Shown here: one piece after another, positions 1 to 6,727 of the stretch
How the letters are laid out: the number at the start of each line of letters is the position of its first letter
How positions within the stretch are numbered: the stretch's first letter is position 1
Assembly (NCBI RefSeq): GCF_014647035.1
Contig: NZ_BMOK01000019.1
Coordinates: 1 to 42,961 of the forward strand
DNA length: 42,961 nucleotides
Direction of reading: 5' to 3'
Origin: Sporolactobacillus putidus
GTDB lineage: Bacteria > Bacillota > Bacilli > Bacillales > Sporolactobacillaceae
The notes under the pieces: model-generated
What the model was told of the DNA's origin: nothing
What the model saw: only the letters and a program-made list of their open reading frames with translations
The model's database searches: none
Position numbers and translations under genes: made by a program

Positions 1-66
1 GTTAAGCTCTTCTGTGCCGATGGTAGTGGGGGGCTGTCCCCCTGTGAGAGTAGGTCACTGCCAGGC
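1..66 (+). rRNA. rrf: 5S ribosomal RNA, 3' part (partial)
   Basis: The window opens inside a 5S rRNA. The conserved GCCGATGGTAGT segment, the GGGGGGCTGTCCCCC hairpin, the GAGAGTAGGTCACTGCC segment and the closing CAGGC are all visible. The 5' half lies outside the window, so this is the tail of an rRNA operon and the following tRNAs are probably co-transcribed with it. Confidence 0.93.
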
Positions 67-79
67 AAGTGATAAAGAG

Positions 80-118
80 CAGGAAGCCATCAATGATGAT
101 GGCCGCCTGTTTATTTAT
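80..118 (+). terminator. Intrinsic terminator after 5S rRNA
   Basis: CAGG and GCCATCA pair with TGATGGC and CCTG around a short loop, followed by a T-rich tract (TTTATTTAT). It lies just after the 5S rRNA, before the tRNA-Asn gene. Confidence 0.7.
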
Positions 119-170
119 ATTTATTTATGTGAACACTTCCACTGCAAGTCAATCTTGATAATTTAATTAT

Positions 171-245
171 TCCACAGTAGCTCAGTGGTAGAGCAATCGG
201 CTGTTAACCGATCGGTCGTAGGTTCGAACCCTACCTGTGGAGCCA
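171..245 (+). tRNA. tRNA-Asn (GTT)
   Basis: A complete cloverleaf: acceptor TCCACAG pairs with CTGTGGA, the anticodon loop CTGTTAA gives GTT, and the T arm is GTAGGTTCGAACCCTAC. CCA is encoded after discriminator G. Confidence 0.96.
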
Positions 246-251
246 TCTATT

Positions 252-325
<74 letters not shown>

Positions 326-342
326 CTCACGGGAAATGCTTT

Positions 343-384
343 AACAGCGAGGTTTATCGGTCATCCGAAGCCTCGCTGTTTTTA
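343..384 (+). terminator. Terminator after tRNA-Thr
   Basis: A perfect 10-bp stem AACAGCGAGG/CCTCGCTGTT is followed by TTTTTAT, 18 bp after the tRNA-Thr. Confidence 0.85.
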
Positions 385-724
385 TACGAAAATGGGTTTG
401 GAAGGGGACTGTCCCCAACGGCAATTTTTTTAATGCGTTTCATTCTTTTTGAACCTGTCGAACATGTCGGCCGTGTAAGATATGACTGTAAACATTAAGC
501 ATGGTTTTAAATGTCCCGGTGCTCCAGCCGTTCATGTATGGCCTTATACCTCGAGATTCAATAGCCATCTCCGAATGTAAAAAAAGGAAACATGTCAAAC
601 CAATATTGAATTGATCCCTTCATAATTGAGGGCATCGCTCAAATTGGAGCCGTGGTAAGGGAGCAAGCGGGTAGCTGCCCCCTTGAAAGGGCAAGTCATA
701 AGATGTCCCCAATTCTGGGGAGTG
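385..724. other. Gene-less stretch with no recognised feature
   Basis: No convincing coding sequence in either strand. Short GGGGAC/GTCCCC inverted repeats occur near 402-415 and 702-720. Together with the duplicated tRNA end at 1264 it looks like the inside of a decayed insertion. Confidence 0.5.
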
Positions 725-726
725 AC

Positions 727-736
727 ATGCTATAAT
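727..736 (+). promoter_or_regulatory. Extended -10 promoter of the small toxin-like gene
   Basis: A perfect TATAAT at 731-736 is preceded by TG one base upstream (TGcTATAAT), an extended -10 that needs little -35. No good -35 is visible. It is 38 bp upstream of the start at 775. Confidence 0.6.
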
Positions 737-774
737 CAACAAACGACACCCTTATAGAATGGGGGGTGGCGCCA

Positions 775-855
775 ATGACAGTATTTCAAGCCTTAACACT
801 GATGATTTCTTTTGGTGTGCTTGTTCTCATGCTGTCAGACAGAAAAAAGAAATGA
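775..855 (+). CDS. Small hydrophobic peptide, probable type I toxin (Hol_Tox/TxpA-like)
   Basis: A 26-residue peptide starting MTVFQALTLMISFGVLVLML and ending in SDRKKK: one membrane helix with a basic tail. This layout (short polar N terminus with an FxAL motif, one helix with small residues, lysine/arginine end) is that of the holin-like type I toxins of Firmicutes. A G-rich ribosome-binding site (GGGGGGTGG) precedes the ATG, an extended -10 lies upstream, and a strong terminator follows at 962. A TATAAT facing the other way at 1013-1018 could drive an antisense RNA overlapping the transcript's 3' end, as in txpA/ratA pairs. Toxicity is inferred from family resemblance only. Confidence 0.6.
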   Translation: MTVFQALTLMISFGVLVLMLSDRKKK

Positions 856-961
856 TCCGCTTCATATGCCATCTGCGGTGGCGATAATTGAAGCAGACCA
901 TTCATGTTAATGTGTTTAATTCTTATTGCACCGTTCCGCTCTTATCGCGGATATTGCCATT

Positions 962-995
962 CCGTCGGTGTTGGTAGCACCGACGGTTTTATTTT
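962..995 (+). terminator. Terminator of the small toxin transcript
   Basis: A perfect 9-bp stem CCGTCGGTG/CACCGACGG with a 7-nt loop, followed by TTTTATTTTA. Confidence 0.88.
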
Positions 996-1012
996 ACGTT
1001 CCCTGTGCTTTT

Positions 1013-1042
1013 ATTATACCCGGATCCTAGGGAGAAATACAA
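1013..1042 (-). promoter_or_regulatory. Candidate antisense promoter facing the toxin gene
   Basis: On the minus strand, TATAAT (1013-1018) with a weak -35 TTGTAT (1037-1042) and an 18-bp spacer. A transcript from here would run into the 3' part of the toxin mRNA, matching the layout of antisense antitoxins. The -35 matches only 3 of 6 positions. Confidence 0.35.
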
Positions 1043-1263
1043 CAGAACCTATGGAGAAATGCAATATTCGAAAATGAACTGTTCAAAATGGAGCAGCCAG
1101 CAAATCTGCCGAGTGGGGGTTCAAAGTGGAAGAAGATTCGGAAGAAGAATTTAAACATAATCATTCGTTTTTCATCATCTATAGCAAATTAAAACGAACG
1201 AAAACCCTATTCAATAAGGCTTTATCATACTGGAACAAATTGTAAAATACAATGTCATTAGTT
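1043..1263. other. Gene-less stretch
   Basis: No supported gene. Short open frames here do not resemble any family I know, and no clear ribosome-binding site precedes them. Confidence 0.4.
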
Positions 1264-1308
1264 ATGGTAAGGAAGGGGTCGCAGGTTCAGGTCCAGTTGG
1301 AAGCTCTC
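1264..1308 (+). repeat. Duplicated 3' half of tRNA-Thr (attachment-site-like scar)
   Basis: Matches 284-328, from the anticodon loop to 3 bp past the tRNA end, at 43 of 45 positions. The two changes (1283 T to A, 1290 A to G) break the T arm, and the 5' half of the tRNA is missing, so this is not a working tRNA. A second terminator follows, as it does the intact gene. Such copies arise when an integrase recombines at the 3' end of a tRNA gene. Confidence 0.8.
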
Positions 1309-1321
1309 TTATAAAACGCTG

Positions 1322-1372
1322 ATGCATCAGGGGCTATTGGCTATTCCCGATTCCTGATGCATTTTTTATTTT
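1322..1372 (+). terminator. Terminator after the tRNA-Thr fragment
   Basis: A 10-bp stem ATGCATCAGG/CCTGATGCAT is followed by TTTTTTATTTT. Confidence 0.8.
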
Positions 1373-1595
1373 AAGACGGCATCACCCAAATCGTCGCCAA
1401 AGAGAATTATATAGACAACCTTTGACATGCCCAAATAACAGAAAATATTCTTTTCCATTTTTATCTTTGAATCTAATTCAGTTATCACAATCATCTGTTC
1501 TTTCCAGTTTCGCGAGCCGTTGCAGAAGTACGATTTGAAGGCCAAGATGCACGACGTGTAGCAAGAGGTTCAGGGGAGAGTCTGCAATGAGTAAA
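1373..1595. other. Gene debris
   Basis: Frame scraps such as REPLQKYDLKAKMHDV followed by a stop and then QEVQGRVCNE (about 1500-1590, plus strand) look like the end of a degraded protein that I cannot identify. No intact gene. Confidence 0.35.
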
Positions 1596-1624
1596 TCAAA
1601 AGAGCACCTAGGTGCAAGGTGCCC
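1596..1624 (-). terminator. Terminator of the first YjcZ-type gene
   Basis: Read on the minus strand: GCACCT/AGGTGC stem with a short loop followed by a TCTTTTGATTT tract. It is 40 bp beyond the stop of the small gene at 1666. Confidence 0.7.
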
Positions 1625-1665
1625 TTCTTGGACTGTTCTTTGTTAGTTTTGACGGATCCTGTTGT

Positions 1666-1773
1666 TTACCATTTTACAAAAGAAACGCCAACGATGATCA
1701 AGAGAACAAACAGAACGACGATCAGAGCAAAGCTACTACCGCCGCTATAGCCACCTGTGTATCCACCATCCAA
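1666..1773 (-). CDS. YjcZ-type small sporulation protein (copy 1)
   Basis: A 35-residue protein with a TTG start behind GAGGAGGTG. Its N terminus is rich in Gly, Tyr and Ser (MDGGYTGGYSGGSS), then a hydrophobic helix (FALIVVLFVLLIIVGVSF), ending VKW. This is the arrangement of the YjcZ family of tiny membrane proteins in spore formers. It has a paralogue at 5587-5685 with the helix and the upstream region conserved. The shared upstream region carries sequences compatible with a mother-cell sigma factor. Expression during sporulation is inferred from the family. Confidence 0.8.
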   Translation of the reverse strand: MDGGYTGGYSGGSSFALIVVLFVLLIIVGVSFVKW

Positions 1774-1791
1774 GAGAAGCACCTCCTCGTC

Positions 1792-1834
1792 ACGGAATAA
1801 TACACTATATGAGTGGACAGGCGGTTCGCGCAAG
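1792..1834 (-). promoter_or_regulatory. Conserved upstream element of YjcZ copy 1
   Basis: Aligns with 5705-5747 upstream of copy 2; shared blocks include ATAAT, TATAT, ACAGGCG and GCGCAAGG. On the minus strand it contains CATATAGT, close to the sigma-E/sigma-K -10 consensus. The sigma assignment is an inference. Confidence 0.45.
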
Positions 1835-2204
1835 GTACAAATTAATGAGTGAAAAAACCTATTTAGGGAGGAGGGATAGTTTCATCAAACTTTCTCAATC
1901 AAATGTGGATCATTGTTCTGGGGCTCAGGTGGTCGACATCATGAAGCAACATGGAGGCTGGGAATGATTCATAGTACGGCGAAACAGGGAATTTGAACAC
2001 TTATTCTTTCCCTTCCAGCTCCGTTAATCTCTTCGAAGCAGGCGAAAATAATAATGAGTTCTACTAGTCATCTGGATGGCATTGAACGACACATAAAGCG
2101 GAGTTTTATAACAAAATGAATGGTCTGAAATACAGTTCACCCCATATTATGGTGATTTTTTTGAAATAATGCAGGGAAATATCTCCTTTTATTGAATTGT
2201 GTAC
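1835..2204. other. Gene debris, no intact gene
   Basis: A plus-strand scrap near 1925-1968 reads AQVVDIMKQHGGWE then a stop. It resembles the end of a longer stress-type protein, but the rest is missing. Nothing else is supported. Confidence 0.35.
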
Positions 2205-2218
2205 GAGGAGGTGTTTTT

Positions 2219-2563
2219 ATGTATCTAGAAAACTATATAGGACATTATGTTAGATTTAAGCTTAACCAGCTTGGCAGAGAAAATGAAACTTTGCAGTGGG
2301 CTTACAAAAAGTTACACATGGATGGCTTTACCATATCAAAACTAAAAAGCGTTGATGAGTTAGGAATATGGGTTGACTTTGATAAAGAGGTAACAATTCT
2401 ACAAGATGAAAGTGGTAAACAATTATACGATCCACAACCGGAAAAGAGAAAGTTTGCTCTCCTTGTTAAGTGGAATTTCATTGATGGTATATATGTTGCT
2501 GATAATAAGGAAAGTGATGGTATGACAGTCGAGGATAAAGTGATCGGTTTTACTAATAAATAG
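2219..2563 (+). CDS. Hypothetical protein
   Basis: 114 residues from the ATG at 2219, chosen over an earlier in-frame start because GAGGAGG (2205-2211) lies 7 bp upstream. The protein is soluble, acidic in its second half and without a signal peptide or membrane segment. It has a segment GIWVDFDKEVTIL and a Lys/Arg-rich stretch before FALLVKWNFIDGIYV, which suggests a small beta-rich fold. I do not recognise the family. It stands alone, with no operon partner. Confidence 0.65.
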   Translation: MYLENYIGHYVRFKLNQLGRENETLQWAYKKLHMDGFTISKLKSVDELGIWVDFDKEVTILQDESGKQLYDPQPEKRKFALLVKWNFIDGIYVADNKESDGMTVEDKVIGFTNK

Positions 2564-2842
2564 TGTAGAAATAGGGAGGCTGTCTCAATCAGTCCATAGC
2601 GGAAAGAAGTTGCCACAAAAATTTGTAAATTCCGACAGATCAATTCAAATAATTTGATTGAAAGGCTGAACAAGAACAGGGTTTGTTATTCTATCAATTG
2701 ATTGAATGGTAGAAAGGAGGTTCTCATTGCGTCTATGCGTTCTGACAAGATCATTAAGATGCCCCAGGGCTTATCAGAGGCTCCATTCAAAAAAGATACC
2801 TTGAAAAATATTTTATGTTTTATGGGATAGGAGGGATAAATT

Positions 2843-3454
2843 TTGAAAGGCATCGATCCAACCTTATTGTCCATACGGGAAAACTACAAATTTCTTTCGG
2901 GCAGCATCATCCCGAGACCAGTCGCTTTTGTGACCACACAAACAGGGGAAGGTGTTTTGAATGCAGCCCCCTTCAGCTACTTTAATATTGTTACTGAGAA
3001 TCCGCCGATGATTTCCATTTCTGTGCAGCGCTCAAATGGAAAAATGAAAGATACGTCAAAAAATGCCATAAGGTTGAGAGAATTTGTTGTTCACATTTCA
3101 GATGAAAGCTACATTGACCAGATCAACCAAACTGCTGCGCCTCTTCCGCCGGATGAAAGTGAAATAAAATATGCTGGATTAACACCCGTTAAGAGTGTAA
3201 AAATCAGTGTTCCAGGCGTAAAAGAAGCGAGTGTCCGGATGGAATGTGTTCTGGAAAAAGCGATTGTTCTAGGCGGAACAGAATCTGCCCCTTCCTGTGA
3301 TTTATTAATTGGCCGCGTGATTTATTACCATATCAAAGAGGATTTTTACATGAACGGCAAAATCGATCCTTTAAGCTTAAAACCTGTTAGCAGGCTTGCA
3401 GGAAGTTCCTATGCAAAATTAGGCGAGATGTTTGAACTAACCCGGCCTGTGTAA
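2843..3454 (+). CDS. Flavin reductase-like (FMN-binding split-barrel) protein
   Basis: 203 residues from a TTG with GGAGGG upstream. The N-terminal pattern (SGSIIPRPVAFVTTQTGEGVLNAAPFSYFN) followed by ENPPMISISVQR is the classic FMN-binding split-barrel of flavin reductase/flavoredoxin-type proteins: the PRPVAFVTT and NAAPFSYF segments line the FMN phosphate and ring. The middle VVHISDE and the end LKPVSRLAGSSYAKLGE also fit. The likely role is NAD(P)H-dependent FMN reduction or an FMN-dependent oxidoreductase in the cytosol; the substrate cannot be told. The next gene on the opposite strand is a broken MerR-type regulator. Confidence 0.85.
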   Translation: MKGIDPTLLSIRENYKFLSGSIIPRPVAFVTTQTGEGVLNAAPFSYFNIVTENPPMISISVQRSNGKMKDTSKNAIRLREFVVHISDESYIDQINQTAAPLPPDESEIKYAGLTPVKSVKISVPGVKEASVRMECVLEKAIVLGGTESAPSCDLLIGRVIYYHIKEDFYMNGKIDPLSLKPVSRLAGSSYAKLGEMFELTRPV

Positions 3455-3704
3455 AGATATCCGTATCCCGCTATTTTTAAAGGGACTTAGAGGCAGATTG
3501 ATAGAATCGAATTTTATTGTCGCCAAAGTTGATGAATAATAAAATCGGAGTTGCTGACGACAGAGTAATCAATACTACGTTGTCTATTTTGCTATAATTC
3601 AGATTCGGCCCCCTTATTGTTTTATACCGGAAACCTTGCGCAAATATTTGTCTTTCGAAATCATAACCGTTTACTTCTCCTGATACTGCTGAATCCAAAT
3701 GATT

Positions 3705-3884
3705 TTAAGAAAAAATCTGCTGGAGCTTAAGTATATCGTCCTGTGTGTACATTCTGCGGCCGCCTTCGTTGATCATCGATTTTAGTAGACCGATTTTGTC
3801 GTAGTACTGAAGGGTTCTGACGGTAACGCTGGCTTTTCTGGCCAATTCACCAACTGAAAATAAATGCTCTTTGGCGTTTCCCAT
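3705..3884 (-). pseudogene. MerR-family regulator, frameshifted after the DNA-binding domain
   Basis: The ATG at 3884 opens a 59-residue frame with a MerR winged-helix start: FSVGELARKASVTVRTLQYY followed by DKIGLLKS, GGRRMYTQDDILKLQQ. The frame stops right after IFS. Adding one T in the T-run at that point would continue as FFLKSFGFS, the normal next segment of MerR proteins, so a one-base loss is likely. A further stop follows soon after, so the rest has also decayed. MerR proteins run to more than 100 residues, so this copy should not work as a full regulator. Confidence 0.8.
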
Positions 3885-3984
3885 TGTGCGCCTTCTTACA
3901 GTGTTACTATTGTGATTACGTAACGTGCAATAGTTCTTTATAGGAATTTGGGGCTAATAGCAGAACTGTCCGATCTTAAAATAC

Positions 3985-4012
3985 AAAAATCCCTGCAAGA
4001 GGGGCGCAGGGA
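3985..4012 (-). terminator. Terminator of the 85-residue gene
   Basis: On the minus strand a 7-bp stem TCCCTGC/GCAGGGA is followed by TTTTTGTATTTT, about 45 bp after the stop at 4055. Confidence 0.8.
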
Positions 4013-4054
4013 CAGTAAAGGTCGTTTGAAGAAACATGAACAGTCCGTCTGTGT

Positions 4055-4312
4055 TCAGTCTTCGTCATAAGGCAGATCAGCCTCTTTCTTCTTTATTCGT
4101 TCAACACTAAAGATTTCTTCTATAATTTTATTGACTTCAGCCTGTTCGTCAATAACCAGGTATGTGCTGATTGCCTCTTCGTTAATCAGGATGAACTTAG
4201 TTGCTAGATAATCCGATAGGTCTTCGTTTAATCCGGTTGTCATGAATCTTCTCTTCATTTCCACTCGGATAAAGTGCAGCTTCTGATAAGTCCGTTCTTT
4301 TCTATGCAGCAT
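4055..4312 (-). CDS. Hypothetical protein
   Basis: 85 residues, ATG start with GGTGAT upstream, and its own terminator downstream. Basic N terminus (MLHRKERTYQKLHFIRVEMKR), then DLSDYLATKFILINEEAIS and an acidic C-terminal half rich in Glu and Ile (VNKIIEEIFSVERIKKKEAD). No membrane segment. I do not recognise a family. The presence of a terminator and coherent composition supports a real gene. Confidence 0.6.
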   Translation of the reverse strand: MLHRKERTYQKLHFIRVEMKRRFMTTGLNEDLSDYLATKFILINEEAISTYLVIDEQAEVNKIIEEIFSVERIKKKEADLPYDED

Positions 4313-4868
4313 TTATGATCACCGCTTTCAATGGTTTATCTCTTAAAAAAAGTAGCAGGCTCGGATGGCTTTTGGTGAGACTCATTTAAAAAATTTTTCT
4401 GTGATGAGGGTTGCTGCCGCTAAACACCTTCATAATCTTTAAGGCCATATCTCTTTTTTAAATGAAAACTCAATTATGGGCAAATTGACAAAAAGAGAAT
4501 TTATTATTCGTGCAAGCGTATTTTCAGGCAGCAAACAAAACAATAGGTGAGAATTCTGCTATTTTTGCAAAAAATAGATGGGATTCATGACCGTTTTAAA
4601 ATTTCGCATGAACCAATGATTAATGGATAAGAAATGGGTTTGCAATGATATGATGAAAAACAGAAACGAACCTGTCCGATAAATGGATAAAAACTTTAAT
4701 GGTGAAGAGAATCACTACGGCCAATCGCGATCAAAAAACGTCGGCTGACTTGACGCTGGGCCGATGAAACTCAGCACAAACCTTGATATAATGGAAAAAC
4801 AGAATTTTTGCCATTGTGGCAGAGCACGGGAACTGCTCGCGGATCGTAAGGTGAGACGAAGAAGGGAC
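4313..4868. other. Long intergenic stretch
   Basis: AT-rich, with no supported gene on either strand. An in-frame extension of the next gene back to 4764 exists but has no ribosome-binding site and an unlikely composition. Confidence 0.4.
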
Positions 4869-4880
4869 GGGGGAGTATTT

Positions 4881-5426
4881 TTGAATAGCGGAACATTACT
4901 GGGCATCCCTTATGGCAATTGGCTGACGTTTCTCGGTTCACTTATCGGCGCATCGATGCCGATCATTATCTTAATTGTTCAGCATCACCAAAATAAAGTG
5001 TTGAGAGCCAAAGAAAAAAATGAGAATTTCATCGTGTCCTACAGTAGTTATAAATTTTACTTTGATAAGGTTAATCGTACGTTAGAAAAAGTGATTAGCG
5101 AAACGAGTAACACTGAGAAAAGCGTGAATGATTTAAGAGCAATTTATGTAAAAGCAAAAGAGATTTTCAGATACTGTTTAAACAAGCTCAACGATTTGGA
5201 TGACAACAAGTTTACCGCGGTGTCTCATATGAAGCTGATGGAAATAAAATATGAAATGGATCATCTTCTTACTAAAACAAACGACATGATCGTGAGTAAA
5301 TGGGATAAAGGAAGCCGTCCCCTTGAAGATTTCCTTTTTTATTTAAAAAATAAACAGACGACGATAGAAACAATAAACGAAGTGACCGATCATGAGTATT
5401 TAAGAGTAAGGTCACACATGAAATAA
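4881..5426 (+). CDS. Membrane-anchored hypothetical protein
   Basis: 181 residues from a TTG at 4881, chosen because GGGGGAG lies just upstream and the preceding in-frame residues are Arg/Gly-rich noise. One N-terminal membrane helix (about residues 12-30, WLTFLGSLIGASMPIIILIV) is followed by a long, charged, helical region rich in Lys, Glu and Asn that should form coiled-coil-like helices in the cytoplasm. No catalytic motif. Family not recognised. A terminator follows at 5443. Confidence 0.65.
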   Translation: MNSGTLLGIPYGNWLTFLGSLIGASMPIIILIVQHHQNKVLRAKEKNENFIVSYSSYKFYFDKVNRTLEKVISETSNTEKSVNDLRAIYVKAKEIFRYCLNKLNDLDDNKFTAVSHMKLMEIKYEMDHLLTKTNDMIVSKWDKGSRPLEDFLFYLKNKQTTIETINEVTDHEYLRVRSHMK

Positions 5427-5442
5427 ATGGTGCGATTGCAGG

Positions 5443-5483
5443 AGGACATTGAACGGCATGAAAACGCTGTTTAATGTCCTTTT
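5443..5483 (+). terminator. Terminator of the membrane-anchored protein gene
   Basis: A long stem: AGGACATTGAAC pairs with GTTTAATGTCCT (one G-T pair), then TTTTCCTTCTT. Confidence 0.82.
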
Positions 5484-5519
5484 CCTTCTTCTATCAGATC
5501 ACCACGCGAATTGAAAATA

Positions 5520-5547
5520 CCAAAAGGGCACCCGGTGCAAGGTACCC
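5520..5547 (-). terminator. Terminator of the second YjcZ-type gene
   Basis: On the minus strand GGGTACC pairs with GGTGCCC and runs into TTTTGG. It resembles the terminator of copy 1 in sequence (TTGCACC loop), supporting a common origin. Confidence 0.65.
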
Positions 5548-5586
5548 AGAAGCAAAGAGGCTATTTGAGTGCCGGGTGCGGCTTTC

Positions 5587-5685
5587 TTAATAGCAGAAAG
5601 CGGTGCCGACGATAATCAGCAGAATGAAGAGAACTACGATCAGAGCAAAACTGCTGCCGTGGCTGTAGCCGCCGTCAGATCCCAA
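5587..5685 (-). CDS. YjcZ-type small sporulation protein (copy 2)
   Basis: 32 residues from a TTG with AGGAGGTG upstream: MGSDGGYSHGSS, then the helix FALIVVLFILLIIVGTAF, ending CY. Compared with copy 1 (1666-1773), the helix is nearly identical, and the promoter region and terminator are conserved, so the two are paralogues that moved or duplicated as complete units. They probably act in the developing spore envelope, as inferred from the YjcZ family. Confidence 0.8.
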   Translation of the reverse strand: MGSDGGYSHGSSFALIVVLFILLIIVGTAFCY

Positions 5686-5704
5686 GAGTAGACACCTCCT
5701 GTCA

Positions 5705-5747
5705 CGTGATAATGCAGTATATTAACGAACAGGCGTAAGCGCAAGGG
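5705..5747 (-). promoter_or_regulatory. Conserved upstream element of YjcZ copy 2
   Basis: Counterpart of 1792-1834. On the minus strand it holds AATATACT about 35 bp upstream of the start codon, compatible with a sporulation sigma factor -10. No experimental support. Confidence 0.4.
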
Positions 5748-6105
5748 ATGAATGGACAGGTGAAAAAATCCTTTTTGACGGAAGAATAAGGATGGGAGTG
5801 TAAGCTTTATCCACCAAGGGGTCGTGTAAAAAAAACACAATGAAAACGTTTCTTCTCTATTGAATTCTCAAACAAATGTTTATTTAATCGTGTTCTGCCA
5901 ATTCGCAAATAGGGTCCGTCTCTTCAGCCCGGGTTTTGCTGCCCAGCAAAGGGTTCGTGTAAAAACTGCCATCAAAAGGAATATTTTACGGACTTTTTCC
6001 ACATAATAACTATACAGATTGATAAGTTTTGCTGGATTCCAATAGTTGTCAATAAGTAAAAAATCACTTTTTCAGAATTTAATCAGTCTGAATGAGTAAC
6101 CTTGA
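5748..6105. other. Intergenic stretch
   Basis: No gene supported in either strand; AT-rich with scattered short hairpins such as TTTGCTGcccAGCAAAG near 5936-5951. Confidence 0.4.
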
Positions 6106-6120
6106 GTTGAGGTGGACTAG

Positions 6121-6213
6121 ATGGAAGGCAATTTCTATAAAGGGCTGGCATGGGCGTTCGTGCTCTGTATTCCCTTTTGGGTAATAACAATAGGGCTGCT
6201 TTTTTTTATTTAA
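6121..6213 (+). CDS. Small membrane peptide
   Basis: 30 residues from an ATG with TGAGGTGG upstream: MEGNFYKGLAW, then a hydrophobic helix AFVLCIPFWVITIGLLFFI to the end. Single-span small proteins of this sort are common in Bacillales and mostly uncharacterised. The ribosome-binding site and the strongly hydrophobic composition are the only support. Confidence 0.45.
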   Translation: MEGNFYKGLAWAFVLCIPFWVITIGLLFFI

Positions 6214-6242
6214 TTTTATATTGCGCTAATATGGTAAAGCGA

Positions 6243-6410
6243 TAAAATATATGGTATATTATTTCTTGCACGAAACGAAAGCAATTACTATTCCCCATCT
6301 TTTTGCATCTCGAAGAGAGATGTTAAGAGAATCTTAAGGAACAGGCTGTAGGATAAACTTATTCAATAAGTTTAACCCCTGTTTCAGGCCCGTATGGGTC
6401 TTTTTTTTTT
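6243..6410 (+). ncRNA. Candidate structured small RNA
   Basis: Promoter-like TTGCGC (6221) and TAAAAT (6243-6248), 16 bp apart, precede a stretch with no open frame. It folds as CATCTC/GAGATG (6306-6322), a GGAACAGG/CCTGTTTC stem (6338-6385) enclosing AAACTTA/TAAGTTT, and a terminator stem GGCCC/GGGTC followed by ten T residues (6401-6410). The compact order promoter, nested stems, terminator suggests a small RNA or a leader. I cannot match it to a known riboswitch class. Confidence 0.45.
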
Positions 6411-6715
6411 ATACATTGTGTGACCAAGCTCGTGTCATTGTTCCGCTCGCCTTATTCACTCACCAATGCATGTCTTCCTCTGCAATAAAAAGATAGTTCA
6501 TGAATTCGCGCGTCCCTTAACTTGTAAACCAGATTAAACGGGACAAGGGAGACAAGCCGCATTCATATTTGTGAAAACGGTATTCAAATGACAATAAATT
6601 GAAACAGATTACTGCTTCTAATTGATTATCCAGTGATAGTATTAACGTAAGTGCAGATGATTTTTTCGGGATTATATTCAATCATTCGATTTTTAAACGA
6701 TAAACACGAACAAAA
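6411..6715. other. Upstream region of hemY
   Basis: No gene supported. A TTGATT and a TAGTAT occur near 6620-6640 but with poor spacing, so no promoter is called. Confidence 0.35.
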
Positions 6716-6727
6716 GGGGGGCTCTTT

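Noticed and set aside
2735-2830. A 31-codon frame (MRSDKIIKMPQGLSEAPFKK...) ahead of the flavin reductase-like gene
   Set aside because: AGGAGG is 14 bp upstream, too far, and it favours an out-of-frame TTG. No family resemblance. Could be a fragment.
3477-3698. Minus-strand frame of 73 codons beyond the MerR fragment
   Set aside because: No ribosome-binding site, starts at TTG in the same frame as the broken MerR gene, and no recognised family. Probably a remnant or chance frame.
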